NCBI GenBank assembly: GCA_964475135.1 | Contig: CAYYWL010000008.1 | Coordinates: 1 to 57,409, forward strand | Origin: TMED14 sp964475135 | Lineage (GTDB): Bacteria; Bacteroidota; Bacteroidia; Flavobacteriales; Schleiferiaceae | Reading direction: 5' to 3' | Length of the DNA: 57,409 nt | Part shown: positions 57,370 through 57,409 of the stretch, piece after piece | Position numbering within the stretch: the first letter of the stretch is position 1 | How the letters are laid out: every line of letters starts with the position of its first letter | The notes under the pieces: generated by a model | What the model was told of the DNA's origin: nothing | What the model saw: only the letters and a program-made list of their open reading frames with translations | Database searches by the model: none | Translations under genes and position numbers: made by a program

Positions 57370-57409
57370 GGGTCCTGCGTTAACATTTTGACTAGGGGGA
57401 TTAGTGGGC

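Noticed and set aside
1..57409. CRISPR arrays, insertion sequences, prophage genes or toxin-antitoxin pairs
   Set aside because: No regularly spaced repeats, transposase or integrase motifs, phage structural proteins or typical toxin pairs were seen on either strand.

Overview
The window looks like a chromosomal segment of a compact, moderately GC-rich member of the Bacteroidota, most likely Flavobacteriales. The evidence is gene content and order typical of that phylum (ligA-DUF6913-dapA-bamD-rpoZ-coaBC-DUF4835-recN; DUF6702-HupE-M1 peptidase), the Bacteroidota promoter element TAnnTTTG in front of many genes, near absence of Shine-Dalgarno sequences, and lipoprotein and T9SS-like signals. 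A family-level assignment is not possible by eye. No insertion sequence, prophage, CRISPR array or rRNA was seen. There is one tRNA gene (Pro, anticodon CGG).

Layout. 1-4.4 kb: a leftward M1 peptidase / HupE / DUF6702 operon diverging from acs, then a heavy-metal-binding MauE-like membrane protein. 4.4-9.1 kb: a leftward operon of aminotransferase, cytidine deaminase, NahK-like sugar kinase, GH109-like enzyme and sugar nucleotidyltransferase, probably N-acetylhexosamine salvage. 9.3-12.5 kb: envelope proteins (a lipoprotein, DUF2147, DUF6268, YceI, DUF3817). 12.5-21.5 kb: mnmE, a hydrolase, rsmI-like, ptp, dnaA, a thioesterase, a secreted metalloprotease, ribD and prmC. 21.5-30.6 kb: the conserved ligA to recN operon followed by fabI. 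30.6-32.2 kb: prfC. 32.3-39.1 kb: the most interesting block, described below. 39-57.4 kb: housekeeping genes (a conserved unknown, an MBL hydrolase, a dihydroorotase-like protein, tRNA-Pro, a PDZ protein, pirin, ffh, folD, queE, an RSH stringent-response enzyme, fahA, glyA, DUF4197, a cupin, a CsgG-like protein, rluF, GT39) and a small Lys-rich protein.

Main biological highlight. A CarH/LitR-type MerR regulator with the adenosylcobalamin photoreceptor signature W-x9-EH plus E-x-H sits just upstream of a tightly packed run: ECF sigma factor, crtI, crtB, idi, a pterin synthase (PTPS/QueD family), folE and a class I photolyase. This looks like a B12-dependent light-response unit joining photoprotective carotenoids, pterin synthesis and DNA photorepair, similar in logic to the LitR-LitS arrangement of Streptomyces. 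The gap before the sigma factor carries four TTGTTTA-type half-sites. GTTTAAAC palindromes of the same kind sit inside the promoter spacers of the pirin and yceI genes, so the regulon may be wider.

Second highlight. At ten genes an exact TAnnTTTG box ends only 3-9 nt before the start codon, which puts the expected transcription start at or next to the start codon. This suggests leaderless mRNAs are common here. Several divergent gene pairs are separated by only 29-35 bp, and three of these gaps contain two back-to-back -7 boxes.

Assembly caveat. There are four runs of 100 N. Three are flanked by exact 55-bp direct duplications. Removing one copy plus the Ns (155 bp) restores an uninterrupted reading frame in each gene (MauE-like, pirin, glyA), so these are false gaps. 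The fourth, in recN, has no such duplication and hides real sequence.
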